NCBI GenBank assembly: GCA_964390905.1
Contig: CAYMLO010000017.1
Span: 18,895 to 82,894, forward strand
Direction: 5' to 3'
DNA: 64,000 nucleotides
Source: JAFGLZ01 sp964390905
GTDB lineage: Bacteria > Planctomycetota > Phycisphaerae > UBA1845 > JAFGLZ01
Shown: positions 1 to 9,463 of the stretch, piece after piece
How positions within the stretch are numbered: the first letter of the stretch is position 1
Layout of the letters: each line of letters begins with the position of its first letter
Notes under the pieces: model-generated
Database searches by the model: none
What the model saw: the letters and a program-made list of their open reading frames with translations, nothing else
What the model was told of the DNA's origin: nothing
Made by a program: the position numbers and the translations under genes

Positions 1-3000
1 GGACGGCACCTCCAAGATCAGCGGATCGACCATCGACATCAGCATCAGCGCCGAGGTCTGGCTGGCCGGCGGAGGTAGTCTTCTCGAGGTGAATCCAGCG
101 AAGATCGAGGGCGGTGCGTTCACGAACGCCGGGACCATCCAGATGATCGGCGAATGGGCCCTGCCCGCCATCGCACTGCTGACGAGCGGGAACCTGGACA
201 ACCGACCTTCGGGGCAGATCAACATTGACGATGGGCTGCTTCTCCTGGACGGCGGGACGTACACCAACGACGGCGTCATCGACCTGGGTGTGGGCGAATT
301 CAGCGTCGGCGTAATCGGGGTACACGGGGAGGTCGCGCTGACGGGAACGGGCGTGGTGAACGTCAACAGCGACCCAAACACCGTTCCGGTGACCAGCGGC
401 ATCGGCGCGTACGGCGTCGGCGGCAGCGGGGACGGGCGGCTGACCAACGAGCCCGGCCACACGATTCAGGGCACGGGCTGGATCGGGGAGGTCCCGGTGG
501 AGTTCCTGGACATGGCGGGGCTGGACCGGGAGGACCTCGCTGGCGAACAGCTTCTCCCCACGCACATGTCCCTGACCAACCGGGGCGTCGTCCAAGCGGT
601 TGGCGGCGAGGCCCCGTTGACCATCAAGATGGCCAACGACCTGACCGACCCCAACGTCGAGAACTTCAACGCCGGCACGCTTCGCGCGGCGCCGGGCGCG
701 GAGCTGAGGATCGAGTCCACCGTCCTGGCCAACCAGGAGGGGGCCGATCCTGGTCTGATCCACGCCGACAACGGCACGGTCGTCATCGACAAGTCGCGCG
801 TGATCGGCGGTGAGTTCCTCGTCGAGGGCCCGGACGGCGTGCTGGCGACCGAAGGAGGGGCCGTGCCCGATCCGGAGTCTCTGGCCCAGATCAGCGGCGC
901 CCACATCGACGTGAACCAGGGCCGCCTGCGGGTGGGCGAGAGCTCGGCCATCAGCGACTCGGCGATCAACGTAGCCCCTGGCGCTCGGGTCGAGCTCGAC
1001 CAAGGCGTCATCGAGGGCGGCACGTTGACCAACGCCGGAACGATCGAGGTGTCTGATTCGCAAGGCATCCTGTTTGGCGGGAACCTCATCAACACGCCCT
1101 CCGGGCAGGTCAACATCTGCGACGCCAACCTCGTGCTGGGCTCGGGGACGTATGTCAACGACGGCATGATCCACCTCGGCGAGCCAGATGTGTCCTTCGG
1201 GAACCTCTTCGTCAACGACGGCGTCGTGACGCTGGCCGGCAGCGGCGTCCTGACGATGAACGGGGCCGACATCGCACGCGGCGCGTACGACGGCGATCGG
1301 CTGGTGAATGAAGCTGACCACACGATCCGCGGCAGCGGGGATATTGGTGGGCCGGATCTGTTCCTGACGAATCGCGGGACCATCGAGGCCGCCGGCGATC
1401 TGGCGGTCCTGAACGTCGAGTTGCTCATGCCGTTCGCTGATCCCTATCCGTACGGTACGCCCAGCAGCGTCAACGCAGGGACGTTCCGGGCGGGCACTGG
1501 GACCGAGTTGAACCTCGTCGCGTCGGCTCTGCTGAACCAGGAGGATAACACGAACGGCCTGATCCACGCTGCCAACGGCCAAATCACGCTGGACGGCTCG
1601 GTGGTAACGGGCGGGCAGTTCCAGGTCGACGGACCTGACGGCGCCCTCAGGCTGGAGGGATACGAGTACTGGTCGGGCGCCAGCGGCCATGTCGCAGACG
1701 CCGCCGTGAGCGTGAACGACGGCGTTCCCCGGCTACAGGGAGACTGGCCGCCCTGGCCCTGGCTAGGCACCGACACCTACATCGCGGACGCGGCCGTTGA
1801 CGTGAACGAGGGATTGCTCTGGCTTGACGAGCATACGGCCATCACCAACTCGACGGTGAACGTGTCGCCCTGGGGCCGCATCGAACTGGCGGGAGGTGAG
1901 ATCGTCGGCGGCGCGTTGAACAACGCCGGCGACATCGACGTGGTGCAGGACAGCACGCTGTCGGGCGGGAACCTGAACAACCACCCTAGCGGAACCGTCA
2001 ACCTGGATTGGACGACGCTGATCTTGGGGGAGGGCAGCTACCACAATGACGGTTGGATCAACCTGGGCGTGGGCGATCCCAACTTCGGGTACAGCACCGG
2101 CGACCTCCTGCTGGCCGGCCAGACCGTCACGCTGACCGGGTCGGGCGTGTTGGACATGCACGTGGGCTTGATCGACGCCGCGGCGCTCCAGGGCGAGCGG
2201 CTCATCAACGAGGCCGGACACACCATCCGTGGGACCGGCTACATCGGTGGTTCGTCGGGCGGCTCCATCGCCCTGACCAACCGGGGCCTGATCGAGGCAA
2301 TGCCCGAGACGGACATGGTGCTGCACATCATGACCCTCGAGAATGACCCGAACGGGAGCCCCGTTACGAACGTCAACGCCGGGACGATCCGCGCCGGCAC
2401 GGAGGCGGAGCTGATGATCGCCGACTCGGTCCTGGCCAATCAGGAGGGGAGCACGAATGGCCTGATCCACGCCGATGGAGGCACCGTGACGCTCTCCTCG
2501 TCCGCCGTGACGGGGGGGAACCTCCAGGTGGACGGGATGAATGGCCTGCTCGAGCTTGTGGAAGACAGCCAGATCATCGCCGCCAACATCGACGTGAACG
2601 ACGGGGCGCTCTGGGTGGAGGGCAACTCGCGGATCAGCGGCTCGGCCATCAACGTCGCCAGCGGGGCCACGCTGACGCTGGCCGGGAACCTGTTCTTCCC
2701 CGAAGAAACCCCCGTGATCGAAGGCGGTACCTTGACGAACTCGGGCGTCGTGCACGTGGGCACCGGGCTCGGCCCCCCCAGCGGCGCCCGGTTGACCGGC
2801 GGGAACCTGAACAACCAGCCCGTGGGCCACGTGTACGTGGACTGGGGGTTCCTTGAAATGGGGTCTGGTAGATACGTCAACGACGGGACCATTCACCTTG
2901 GGACGATCTACGATTCCCTTGCGGCGATCAGTGTCGACGGCATGGTGAGGTTGTCGGGAGCCGGCGTGCTCGAGATGGGCGAGGAGAGCATCATCGCGGC

Positions 3001-4033
3001 CCACGACAGCGAAGCATCGACGGTGCGGCTGACCAACGAAGCCGGGCACACGATCCAGGGCATGGGTCACATCGGCGGGTTCCCTCTGTACCTTGCGACG
3101 GGCATCGAGGGGTCCGAGTCGCTTCCCGACTTTGACCTGACCAACCGCGGCTTGATCGATGCGAACGTCGATGGTGAGGAGTTGTGGATCGACCCGACCG
3201 GGGACCTGCTGAACACCGGGACGCTGCGGGCCAGCAACGGCGGGACGCTCCGGCTGACGGCGATCGGCGACGCCAGTCACAACGGCACGATCGAGGCGGT
3301 GTCCGGCGGGACGGTTTCGGTTGAGACCCACGTGGCGGGCTCCGGCTCGTGGCTGGCGGAGGGCGGCACGATCACGCTGACCGACGTGTCCGCCTACACT
3401 ACCGGGCCGATCTCGGTCCTCTACGGCGGCGCGCTGGAGCTGATCGAGGCGAACCTGAGCGGGTCCGACCTGATCGTCGACGAGACCAGCACGCTCAGCG
3501 TCCAGAGCACGCTGGCACTGACGGGAAGCTTCGCCTACTCGGGGACGGACGAAAGCTCGCACTTCTGGGACATCGACGCGACGCTGGAGATGAACGGCGG
3601 CGTCGGCGCGTCGATGATGGTCCTGGACGACTGGGCATGCCTGGAGGTCGGCGGGACCGACCTGGGGATCGACCCGAACACCTACACCGGCGATCCGAAC
3701 GGCTTTTTCGACAACTTCGACCTGTCCACGCTCGTCATCGGTCCCGGATCCCACGTGCTCCTGACCGACCTGTTCGACAACGGAAACCGCGGCGGGATGT
3801 GGTTTGACGAGGCGTTGTACGTGGACACGCTGGTCTTCGCAGACGCCCAGGGCATCCTCAACCTGAACGGCCTGCACCTGTACGTCGCAGGCTCCATCAT
3901 CGGCGACGGCACGATCGTCGTCCCCGAACCGGCCACCGTCGCGCTGCTCCTGCTCGGCGGCCTTGCGTGCGTCCGACGGAGGCGGTCGCCCAGACGAGCG
4001 ATCCGGATGGGCGAGGCGAGGAAGGGCATCTGA
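1..4033 (+). CDS. Giant repeat-built PEP-CTERM surface protein (5' end outside window)
   Basis: The reading frame is open from the first base, so the true start lies upstream; the GTG at 89 only happens to be the first start codon inside the window. About 1,343 codons are visible. The protein is built from four long repeats of roughly 270-300 residues, beginning near nucleotides 110, 1010, 1905 and 2725. Each repeat passes through the same landmarks: GGxLTNAGTI, GGNLNNxPSGxVN, LGxGxYxNDGxIxLG, LTGSGVLxM, RLxNEAGHTIxGTGxIGG, LTNRGxIEA and NQEGxxxGLIHADxG. This is the look of a right-handed beta-solenoid, autotransporter-passenger-like or adhesin-like surface protein. The C-terminus has VPEPATVALLLLGGLACVRRRR, a classic PEP-CTERM sorting signal (PEP, hydrophobic helix, arginine cluster) processed by an exosortase. 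No exosortase gene is visible here. Role inferred: cell-surface or matrix protein; ligand unknown. Confidence 0.85.
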   Translation, partial: DGTSKISGSTIDISISAEVWLAGGGSLLEVNPAKIEGGAFTNAGTIQMIGEWALPAIALLTSGNLDNRPSGQINIDDGLLLLDGGTYTNDGVIDLGVGEFSVGVIGVHGEVALTGTGVVNVNSDPNTVPVTSGIGAYGVGGSGDGRLTNEPGHTIQGTGWIGEVPVEFLDMAGLDREDLAGEQLLPTHMSLTNRGVVQAVGGEAPLTIKMANDLTDPNVENFNAGTLRAAPGAELRIESTVLANQEGADPGLIHADNGTVVIDKSRVIGGEFLVEGPDGVLATEGGAVPDPESLAQISGAHIDVNQGRLRVGESSAISDSAINVAPGARVELDQGVIEGGTLTNAGTIEVSDSQGILFGGNLINTPSGQVNICDANLVLGSGTYVNDGMIHLGEPDVSFGNLFVNDGVVTLAGSGVLTMNGADIARGAYDGDRLVNEADHTIRGSGDIGGPDLFLTNRGTIEAAGDLAVLNVELLMPFADPYPYGTPSSVNAGTFRAGTGTELNLVASALLNQEDNTNGLIHAANGQITLDGSVVTGGQFQVDGPDGALRLEGYEYWSGASGHVADAAVSVNDGVPRLQGDWPPWPWLGTDTYIADAAVDVNEGLLWLDEHTAITNSTVNVSPWGRIELAGGEIVGGALNNAGDIDVVQDSTLSGGNLNNHPSGTVNLDWTTLILGEGSYHNDGWINLGVGDPNFGYSTGDLLLAGQTVTLTGSGVLDMHVGLIDAAALQGERLINEAGHTIRGTGYIGGSSGGSIALTNRGLIEAMPETDMVLHIMTLENDPNGSPVTNVNAGTIRAGTEAELMIADSVLANQEGSTNGLIHADGGTVTLSSSAVTGGNLQVDGMNGLLELVEDSQIIAANIDVNDGALWVEGNSRISGSAINVASGATLTLAGNLFFPEETPVIEGGTLTNSGVVHVGTGLGPPSGARLTGGNLNNQPVGHVYVDWGFLEMGSGRYVNDGTIHLGTIYDSLAAISVDGMVRLSGAGVLEMGEESIIAAHDSEASTVRLTNEAGHTIQGMGHIGGFPLYLATGIEGSESLPDFDLTNRGLIDANVDGEELWIDPTGDLLNTGTLRASNGGTLRLTAIGDASHNGTIEAVSGGTVSVETHVAGSGSWLAEGGTITLTDVSAYTTGPISVLYGGALELIEANLSGSDLIVDETSTLSVQSTLALTGSFAYSGTDESSHFWDIDATLEMNGGVGASMMVLDDWACLEVGGTDLGIDPNTYTGDPNGFFDNFDLSTLVIGPGSHVLLTDLFDNGNRGGMWFDEALYVDTLVFADAQGILNLNGLHLYVAGSIIGDGTIVVPEPATVALLLLGGLACVRRRRSPRRAIRMGEARKGI

Positions 4034-4054
4034 GGCAGGGGCGAAAGCCCTGCC
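4034..4054. terminator. Hairpin between convergent genes
   Basis: Arms GGCAGGG (4034-4040) and CCCTGCC (4048-4054) pair perfectly, with a further C-G pair closing a GAAA tetraloop after a bulged G. It lies directly after the stop codon of the PEP-CTERM gene and before the convergent FG-GAP gene. There is no T-tract, so it may be a bidirectional or weak terminator rather than a standard intrinsic one. Confidence 0.5.
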
Positions 4055-4110
4055 GCCACGTCGATTCTCCGCCCCGATCGACCCGAACGACGTCCGCCAA
4101 CGTCGACGGG

Positions 4111-6516
4111 TCATCGGCGCTCGATCTTCACAACGACGCCCCGGGCGTACCCCGATTCGATGAACGAGTGCTCGTAGAAGCAGCAGTAGCCGTAGGCTGT
4201 ATAGAGCAGGATATCCGTGTCGCCGTCGCCGTTGAAGTCGGCGGCGACCACGGGGGCTCCGGCGCCATACGGTGCCTTCGGCAGGACGATCCGCTTCGCT
4301 TCGGTGAAGGGCGAGCCCGAGCGATCGCGCCGGCCGAGAAAGACGAAGGCGTTGTCGGCGTTGCTGGCCAGAACCACGTCAAGCCGCCCATCGCCGTTCC
4401 AGTCGGCGGCGCAGGGCGCGGCCCGCGTCGCGAGCTTGCCGATCTGGATGGCCGGCTCGAACCGAAGCGCGTCTCCTGAATCCGCCCGAGCCGCCTGGCG
4501 GAAGTACCCCACAACGCCCAAGGCGTTCGCGGTCACCAGGTCGGCCAGGCCGTCGCCGTCGAAGTCGCCCACGGTGTAGGTGGCCCGGGCGCCCTGCAGT
4601 GCGTTGAAGCCCTCGAGTCCCTGGCCGACCCAGACGGGCTTGCCGTCGGTCAGCATCAAGCGGACGCCATTGGTGTCGATGTCCGGCGCCTTCGGCGCAC
4701 CTCGGTTGCGGTGCCACCAGAAGTGGCCAGCGTGGTCGGCATCCATCAGATCGATCCGCCCGTCGCCGTCGAGGTCGTACAGCCGCTGATACACCCAGTC
4801 ATCGCCGATCCCCGAGCGATGTGAGATGGTCTGACCCGAACGTAGGATCGAGATCGGCCTGGCGAAGATGCGCGGACTGCCGCGACCGGTGTTCAGGCGG
4901 ATGCGTGGCGCGCTGACGGCGTCGAGCTGTCCGTCGCCGTCCCAGTCGAGGAGCTGATTGGCCGTCAGCGATGCATTTCCCCACGTACCCGGCAGGGCCT
5001 TGGCGTGGGCCTCAAAGCACGGCTCACGCGCCGTACCGACGTTCCGGTACAGGTAGATTCGCGTGCCTGCGCTGACGACGAGGTCGAGCGCACCATCGCC
5101 GGACCAGTCCACGAGTCTCGGCGTGCCGAGGGCGGAACGGGGGAACTTGCCCTTGCGGGGCAGACGGGCTCTGGTCAGTTTGGGTGCTGTCCGCGTCCCT
5201 TCGTTTCGGAAGTAGTGCAGGAAACGCTCACTGGACACCGAGTCCCCACCGCCCCTCGTCATCGGCATGCATCCAGAGATCAAGTCGAGGTCGCCGTCGC
5301 CGTCGAGGTCGGCCGCCGTCGGCGCCGCCGCCCAACCGACGTCGATGGGTGCCCCGTCGGCCTGGAGCGGACCGACGAACCGAAGCTTCGGCATCTTGCC
5401 CGTGCCCGCGACGTTGTCGAACAGGTAGATCCGGCCGGTGACGTATCCGCCGGCCAACAGGTCGAGATCGCCGTCGCTGTCCCAGTCCGCAGCGTGCAGG
5501 ACGGGGTAGTAGTCCCGGGTGTATCTGAAATGCTTCTCGGTCTCGGGTGAGGGCGCCCAGGGAACGCGCAACGGCTTGCCGTCCTCGGTATGAACCAGCC
5601 CCTTGCAGGACAGCGCCGGCTTGCCCTTCGTTCCCTCATTCAGGTAGAGCAAGACGCGGTTCCACTCGGCACCGATGAGCAGATCGGTGCGCCCGTCGCC
5701 GTTCCAGTCGACGACGTGCGGCGCGGCGCTCCAGCCGACATCGAGAGGCATGCCGTCTCGCGTCCTGACAAGGCGCGAGAAGGGGAATCGAGGCCGGCCC
5801 GGTTCCCCTCGGTTCGGGTACCACACGATGCCGCCCCGCGCACAGCCAACGATGAGGTCGAACCGCCCGTCCCCGTCCCAGTCGGCCACGTCAACGCGCG
5901 AGTGGATCAACCCGGTGGTCGACTGTCCCACCGGCGTGCATCGGTTCAGTCCGTCGCCGACCCAGCCGCGCGGCGGCACCGCTTCGGGTCTGGCCCCGGG
6001 GGGCAACAAGTCGAAGTAGACAGCGTACCAGGCTGCCTCGGCTTCCTGCCGATGAACAAACGTCAGCCGACCGACCCGCCAGTCTCCAACGCAATCGTAG
6101 AAGTAGCCAAACCGCGGAACGCAGACGTAGTTCAGCTTGCCGCCGGTCGCATCGACGCTGCCGGAAAACTCCGGAAAGTCGTAACCGATGCTCGCGTCGT
6201 ACCAACGGAATGGGACATCGAACTCCCCCTTGCCGTACGCGAATCTGCCCTGGGCGATGGGCTTGCCCGTCCCGGAATCGTGCCGGATGACCTGTAACGT
6301 CGTCATGTCGGGCACTCGGCCCGGTGCATGCCGCTTGAGTAACTCGGGGAAATCCAAACGGACGTCAGCGGGGCGTTCGTCGACGCGGCCCTCGGCGTCG
6401 GACGTCGGCGATTCTACTTTGACGACCACGCGCACCGAGCCCTTGCCCGCCCAGGACAGCTTCGGCGGCGCGCCGAGCTGGCAGACAGACGTCGCGATGC
6501 AGAGCCATGGCAACAT
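4111..6516 (-). CDS. FG-GAP/VCBS repeat protein, probably exported
   Basis: An 801-residue protein. The start was set at the ATG at 6516 because a strong ribosome-binding site (GGGAGGTGA) ends five bases upstream; the frame extends 23 codons further but without such a site. The short N-terminus (MLPWLCIATSVCQLG) is a weak signal-peptide-like segment. The rest holds about ten calcium-binding-loop repeats of the form DxDGDGxxDL followed by a small hydrophobic strand (for example DWNGDGRTDLLIG, DLDGDGDLDLISG, DFDGDGLADLVTA), the FG-GAP/VCBS signature of an integrin-alpha-like beta-propeller. An N-terminal region of about 200 residues before the first repeat is not recognised. Such proteins are common at planctomycete surfaces; a specific substrate cannot be deduced. 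It converges on the PEP-CTERM gene and is divergent from the symporter. Confidence 0.8.
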   Translation of the reverse strand: MLPWLCIATSVCQLGAPPKLSWAGKGSVRVVVKVESPTSDAEGRVDERPADVRLDFPELLKRHAPGRVPDMTTLQVIRHDSGTGKPIAQGRFAYGKGEFDVPFRWYDASIGYDFPEFSGSVDATGGKLNYVCVPRFGYFYDCVGDWRVGRLTFVHRQEAEAAWYAVYFDLLPPGARPEAVPPRGWVGDGLNRCTPVGQSTTGLIHSRVDVADWDGDGRFDLIVGCARGGIVWYPNRGEPGRPRFPFSRLVRTRDGMPLDVGWSAAPHVVDWNGDGRTDLLIGAEWNRVLLYLNEGTKGKPALSCKGLVHTEDGKPLRVPWAPSPETEKHFRYTRDYYPVLHAADWDSDGDLDLLAGGYVTGRIYLFDNVAGTGKMPKLRFVGPLQADGAPIDVGWAAAPTAADLDGDGDLDLISGCMPMTRGGGDSVSSERFLHYFRNEGTRTAPKLTRARLPRKGKFPRSALGTPRLVDWSGDGALDLVVSAGTRIYLYRNVGTAREPCFEAHAKALPGTWGNASLTANQLLDWDGDGQLDAVSAPRIRLNTGRGSPRIFARPISILRSGQTISHRSGIGDDWVYQRLYDLDGDGRIDLMDADHAGHFWWHRNRGAPKAPDIDTNGVRLMLTDGKPVWVGQGLEGFNALQGARATYTVGDFDGDGLADLVTANALGVVGYFRQAARADSGDALRFEPAIQIGKLATRAAPCAADWNGDGRLDVVLASNADNAFVFLGRRDRSGSPFTEAKRIVLPKAPYGAGAPVVAADFNGDGDTDILLYTAYGYCCFYEHSFIESGYARGVVVKIERR

Positions 6517-6701
6517 GCGTTCACCTCCCGGACCTCGCCTCGGCAGCAGCCGCGCGAGGTTACCGGGTCGCCCGATCGCTGTCACGCGCGCGTTTACGCC
6601 GGCGACCCGCCAAACCGCACGCTTGACCGACCTGGACGCATCTGCTACCGTCCGGGCCGCTTCGCCGTTGACGGGTGTTGAGGACGTCTGGTGGAGAAAT
6701 C

Positions 6702-8294
6702 ATGGACGTAGCCCCCCTGCTGGCCGCCGCTGGTGTCGAAGGATCCGCTCTGGCGGCCATGGACTACGTCATCATCATCGCCTACATGCTGGGCGTTCTG
6801 GCAATCGGGACCTACTTCGGGGAGTACGTCCGTTCGGCGGGCGACTTCTTCCTGGCGGGCAAGGCGCTGCCGTTCTGGGCGATCGGGATGTCGATCGTCG
6901 TCAGCGACATCGGCGCGATCGACTTCGTCTCCGGTGCGGGGGGGGCCTACAAGTTCGGGCTGGCGCAGGCCAACTTCGACTGGATCGGCTCGCTGCCGGC
7001 CGCCGCGATTGCCGCCCTGGTCTTCATCCCCTACTACTGGCGGGCGGGCGTCTACACGATCCCGGAGTTCCTGGGCAAGCGCTACAACTCGGCCGTGCAG
7101 GTTATCGAGGCGATCCTGTGGCTCGGGTTCCTGATCTCGATGCTCGGGGTGATGTTGTGGGCGACGGCCGTCATGATGAGCACCGTCCTGGGCTGGAGCA
7201 CCGATCGGTCGATCTGGATGACGGTCGCCATCGTGGGGATGTACACGGTCTCGGGCGGCCTGGCCGCGGTGGTCATGACCGACGTCATCCAGATCGTCGT
7301 CATGTTCATCGGAGCCGGGGCGTTGCTGGTCCTGACGTTCTCGAAGGCCGGCGGCTGGGACGGCGTCGTCAACACGGTCACGGGGCTCGGACCAGAGTAC
7401 GCGAACCACTTCACGCTGCTGCTTCCCCACAGCGACCCGACGCCGTATCCATGGACGGGCATCGTGTTCGGGCTCGGCATCGTCCTGTCGACGGCCTACT
7501 TCGTCGGCAACCAGGCCGTCGTCCAGCGGGCGCTGGGTGCGCGGTCCGAATGGGACGCCAAGGCAGGCATGCTGTTCGCCGGCTTTTTGAAGCTGTTCAT
7601 CCCCGTGTTGGTAATGATTCCCGGGTTGGCTGCTCTGGCGATCTACCCCGGGTTGGAGGACGCCGACCGGGCCGTCCCGATGCTGGTGCGAGATGTTCTT
7701 CCGGCCGGACTGAAGGGGCTCATGTTCGCCGCGTTCTTCGCCGCCTTGATGTCGAGCGTCGATTCGTACCTGAACTCCTGCTCGACGATGTTCGTGTCGG
7801 ACGTCTACGGCAAGGTCTACGGATGGATCAAGGGCAAGGCGCTGTCGTCCCGCCACGGATTGATCGTGGGACGGCCGCTCACGGCTGTCCTGATCGTGGC
7901 GGCCGGGCTGTTCGCCCCTTACATCGAGCAGTTCAAAACGATCTATGTGGCCATCCAGACGCTGCTGTCGCTGATCCAGGGACCGACGCTGGCGATCTTG
8001 CTGTTGGGGATCCTGTGGCGGCGGACCACCCAGTGGGGGGCGCTGGCGGGGTTGGTGCTCGGCGTGGGCGTGACGACGTGCCTGACGGCCATGGGCGACG
8101 CGGTCTTCCCGTCGGATGATCCGTTCCTGTTCGTGTCGTTCTGGTCGTTCATCTTTTCGCTGATCGTCACGTTCGTGATCAGCCTGTTGACGCCGGCCGA
8201 TCCTGAGGAGAAGACGCGCGGGCTGGTCTTCGGCCAGGTCATGCACGACGACGCGGTTCAAGAAGCGTTGAGAGATCGGGTCAACGGATCATGA
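6702..8294 (+). CDS. Sodium:solute symporter (SSS family)
   Basis: A 530-residue integral membrane protein with about 13 hydrophobic helices, typical for the SSS/SSF family of Na+-driven uptake systems for sugars, amino acids or organic acids. The segment SDIGAIDFVSGAGGAYKFG near the first helices and the IPEFLGKRYN motif are typical of sugar-type members (SGLT-like); the exact substrate is not predictable. The start chosen is the ATG at 6702 with GTGGAG five bases upstream; a TTG at 6675 is in frame but has no such site. Its stop overlaps the start of the next gene by four bases (ATGA), so the genes are translationally coupled in an operon. Confidence 0.9.
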   Translation: MDVAPLLAAAGVEGSALAAMDYVIIIAYMLGVLAIGTYFGEYVRSAGDFFLAGKALPFWAIGMSIVVSDIGAIDFVSGAGGAYKFGLAQANFDWIGSLPAAAIAALVFIPYYWRAGVYTIPEFLGKRYNSAVQVIEAILWLGFLISMLGVMLWATAVMMSTVLGWSTDRSIWMTVAIVGMYTVSGGLAAVVMTDVIQIVVMFIGAGALLVLTFSKAGGWDGVVNTVTGLGPEYANHFTLLLPHSDPTPYPWTGIVFGLGIVLSTAYFVGNQAVVQRALGARSEWDAKAGMLFAGFLKLFIPVLVMIPGLAALAIYPGLEDADRAVPMLVRDVLPAGLKGLMFAAFFAALMSSVDSYLNSCSTMFVSDVYGKVYGWIKGKALSSRHGLIVGRPLTAVLIVAAGLFAPYIEQFKTIYVAIQTLLSLIQGPTLAILLLGILWRRTTQWGALAGLVLGVGVTTCLTAMGDAVFPSDDPFLFVSFWSFIFSLIVTFVISLLTPADPEEKTRGLVFGQVMHDDAVQEALRDRVNGS

Positions 8295-8572
8295 GCAATC
8301 CATGGCATGGATTCTGTGACTTCATGAAGGCGCACGTGGCGCCGAGCCTTCGTTGGCTCCTCGCGCCTCTGGATGCGTGGATCGACTCGCTGCCGCTGTC
8401 GACGGGAACGGTGTGCGCCGTGGGGTTGTTCGTGATCGTCGGGCTCTGGGCGCTCACGCTGAAACGTCGCTACATCTACCTCGGCGCGCCCGACCAGGCG
8501 GCGTGGCGCGACCTGCGGATCTGGACGATCCTGGTCCTGCTGCCGTATATCATCGTGTACCTGATCTTCTGA
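8291..8572 (+). CDS. Small two-helix membrane protein coupled to symporter
   Basis: A 93-residue protein with two predicted membrane helices (about residues 40-56 and 76-93) separated by a short polar segment with KRRYIYLGAPDQAAWRDLR. The ATG overlaps the symporter stop codon. No known family is recognised. Its tight coupling suggests a structural or regulatory accessory protein for the transporter; that role is an inference from position alone. Confidence 0.7.
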   Translation: MSNPWHGFCDFMKAHVAPSLRWLLAPLDAWIDSLPLSTGTVCAVGLFVIVGLWALTLKRRYIYLGAPDQAAWRDLRIWTILVLLPYIIVYLIF

Positions 8573-8600
8573 GCGCCGCGCCGAACGTGAGGGGCCCGAG

Positions 8601-8831
8601 ATGCCCGAGGACGAGAGACAGACGCACCGACGACGCGACGGCGAAGTGCTGACCATCATCGGCAGCTTCTTTGCGATTCTGGCCGTGCTGGTCCTGATCG
8701 GCACGATCTTCCAGGGCCACAGGGAGGGCATGGTCGTCGGCATCGGCGCGGGGCTTCTGCTGTTGCTGATCGGGCTGGGCGCCGCCAGCCTCGGCCGGCG
8801 ATGGCTGCGGAGCCCCGACCAGCAGGGATGA
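8601..8831 (+). CDS. Small membrane protein in symporter operon
   Basis: A 76-residue protein: a charged N-terminus (MPEDERQTHRRRDGE), two hydrophobic helices (about 17-37 and 43-64) and a short basic tail. It starts 28 bases after the previous gene with GAGGGGCCCGAG upstream. No family is recognised. Probably the third member of the symporter operon. Confidence 0.65.
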   Translation: MPEDERQTHRRRDGEVLTIIGSFFAILAVLVLIGTIFQGHREGMVVGIGAGLLLLLIGLGAASLGRRWLRSPDQQG

Positions 8832-8837
8832 AGCGGT

Positions 8838-9452
8838 GTGAGATTCATCCAGCCCGTGGTGGACCGCCAGACCGCTCGCCAACGTCTCGAACGACAACGC
8901 TTCAAACGCACCCGCCGGTGGATCAGGTTCGTCCTGGGACATCTCCCGCGCCCAACGCGGACGCCGAACCCCGCATCCGGAGATACAGAACTCCGCCAGC
9001 CGCTTCCTCACATGGAGGTCGTCTGGCTGCCGTGCTACTGGATGAAGATCGAGGCGACCCGAAAGGGCACCTCGCGTCCCGTTGACGTGTTGGTCGGAGG
9101 GTGCGACGGGCAGTTCACGCTCGCCGATCTGTCGGGGGTCACGTACGAGTCTCACCCCGATGTCCAACCGTTTGTGCCCGTCATCGACGACGCCGAGGCC
9201 GACCGGATCGCCCGGTCCGGGCTCGTCTCGGCGGTCCTGCGAAGCCCCGGCTGGCGTGCCAAGCCGACCATCGGTCAGACGTTGCAGGCCGAGCTGCTGC
9301 AGTATCCGTTCTGGGTCTACACGTTCGAGCGGCGGCGCGGACGGCTGGACATCAAGGTGCTGGATGCGCTGACCGGCGCCCTGCCCGGCCCCAAGACCAA
9401 GGCCAGCATCTTGCGGGCCTTCGTGGACGCCAGGCGGTCTGCGGTCCCCTAA
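8838..9452 (+). CDS. Hypothetical protein, unknown function
   Basis: A 204-residue soluble-looking protein starting at a GTG six bases after the previous stop. The N-terminal 40 residues are highly basic (RQRLERQRFKRTRRWIRF); the centre (residues 60-110) reads like a compact domain of alternating strands (MEVVWLPCYWMKIE, VDVLVGGCDGQFTLADL). No catalytic motif or known family is recognised. Position suggests it is the last gene of the symporter operon, but the weak start leaves the N-terminus uncertain. Confidence 0.6.
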   Translation: MRFIQPVVDRQTARQRLERQRFKRTRRWIRFVLGHLPRPTRTPNPASGDTELRQPLPHMEVVWLPCYWMKIEATRKGTSRPVDVLVGGCDGQFTLADLSGVTYESHPDVQPFVPVIDDAEADRIARSGLVSAVLRSPGWRAKPTIGQTLQAELLQYPFWVYTFERRRGRLDIKVLDALTGALPGPKTKASILRAFVDARRSAVP

Positions 9453-9463
9453 GCATCCGCGCG

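Noticed and set aside
1763..4114. A long minus-strand open frame of 783 codons opposite the PEP-CTERM gene
   Set aside because: It is arginine/valine/glutamine-rich with no domain and lies antisense to a repeat-rich coding frame of very high GC; a typical codon-bias artefact.
6188..8119. A 643-codon plus-strand frame overlapping the symporter
   Set aside because: The overlapping symporter frame has clear membrane helices and a ribosome-binding site; this frame is low-complexity Arg/Gly.
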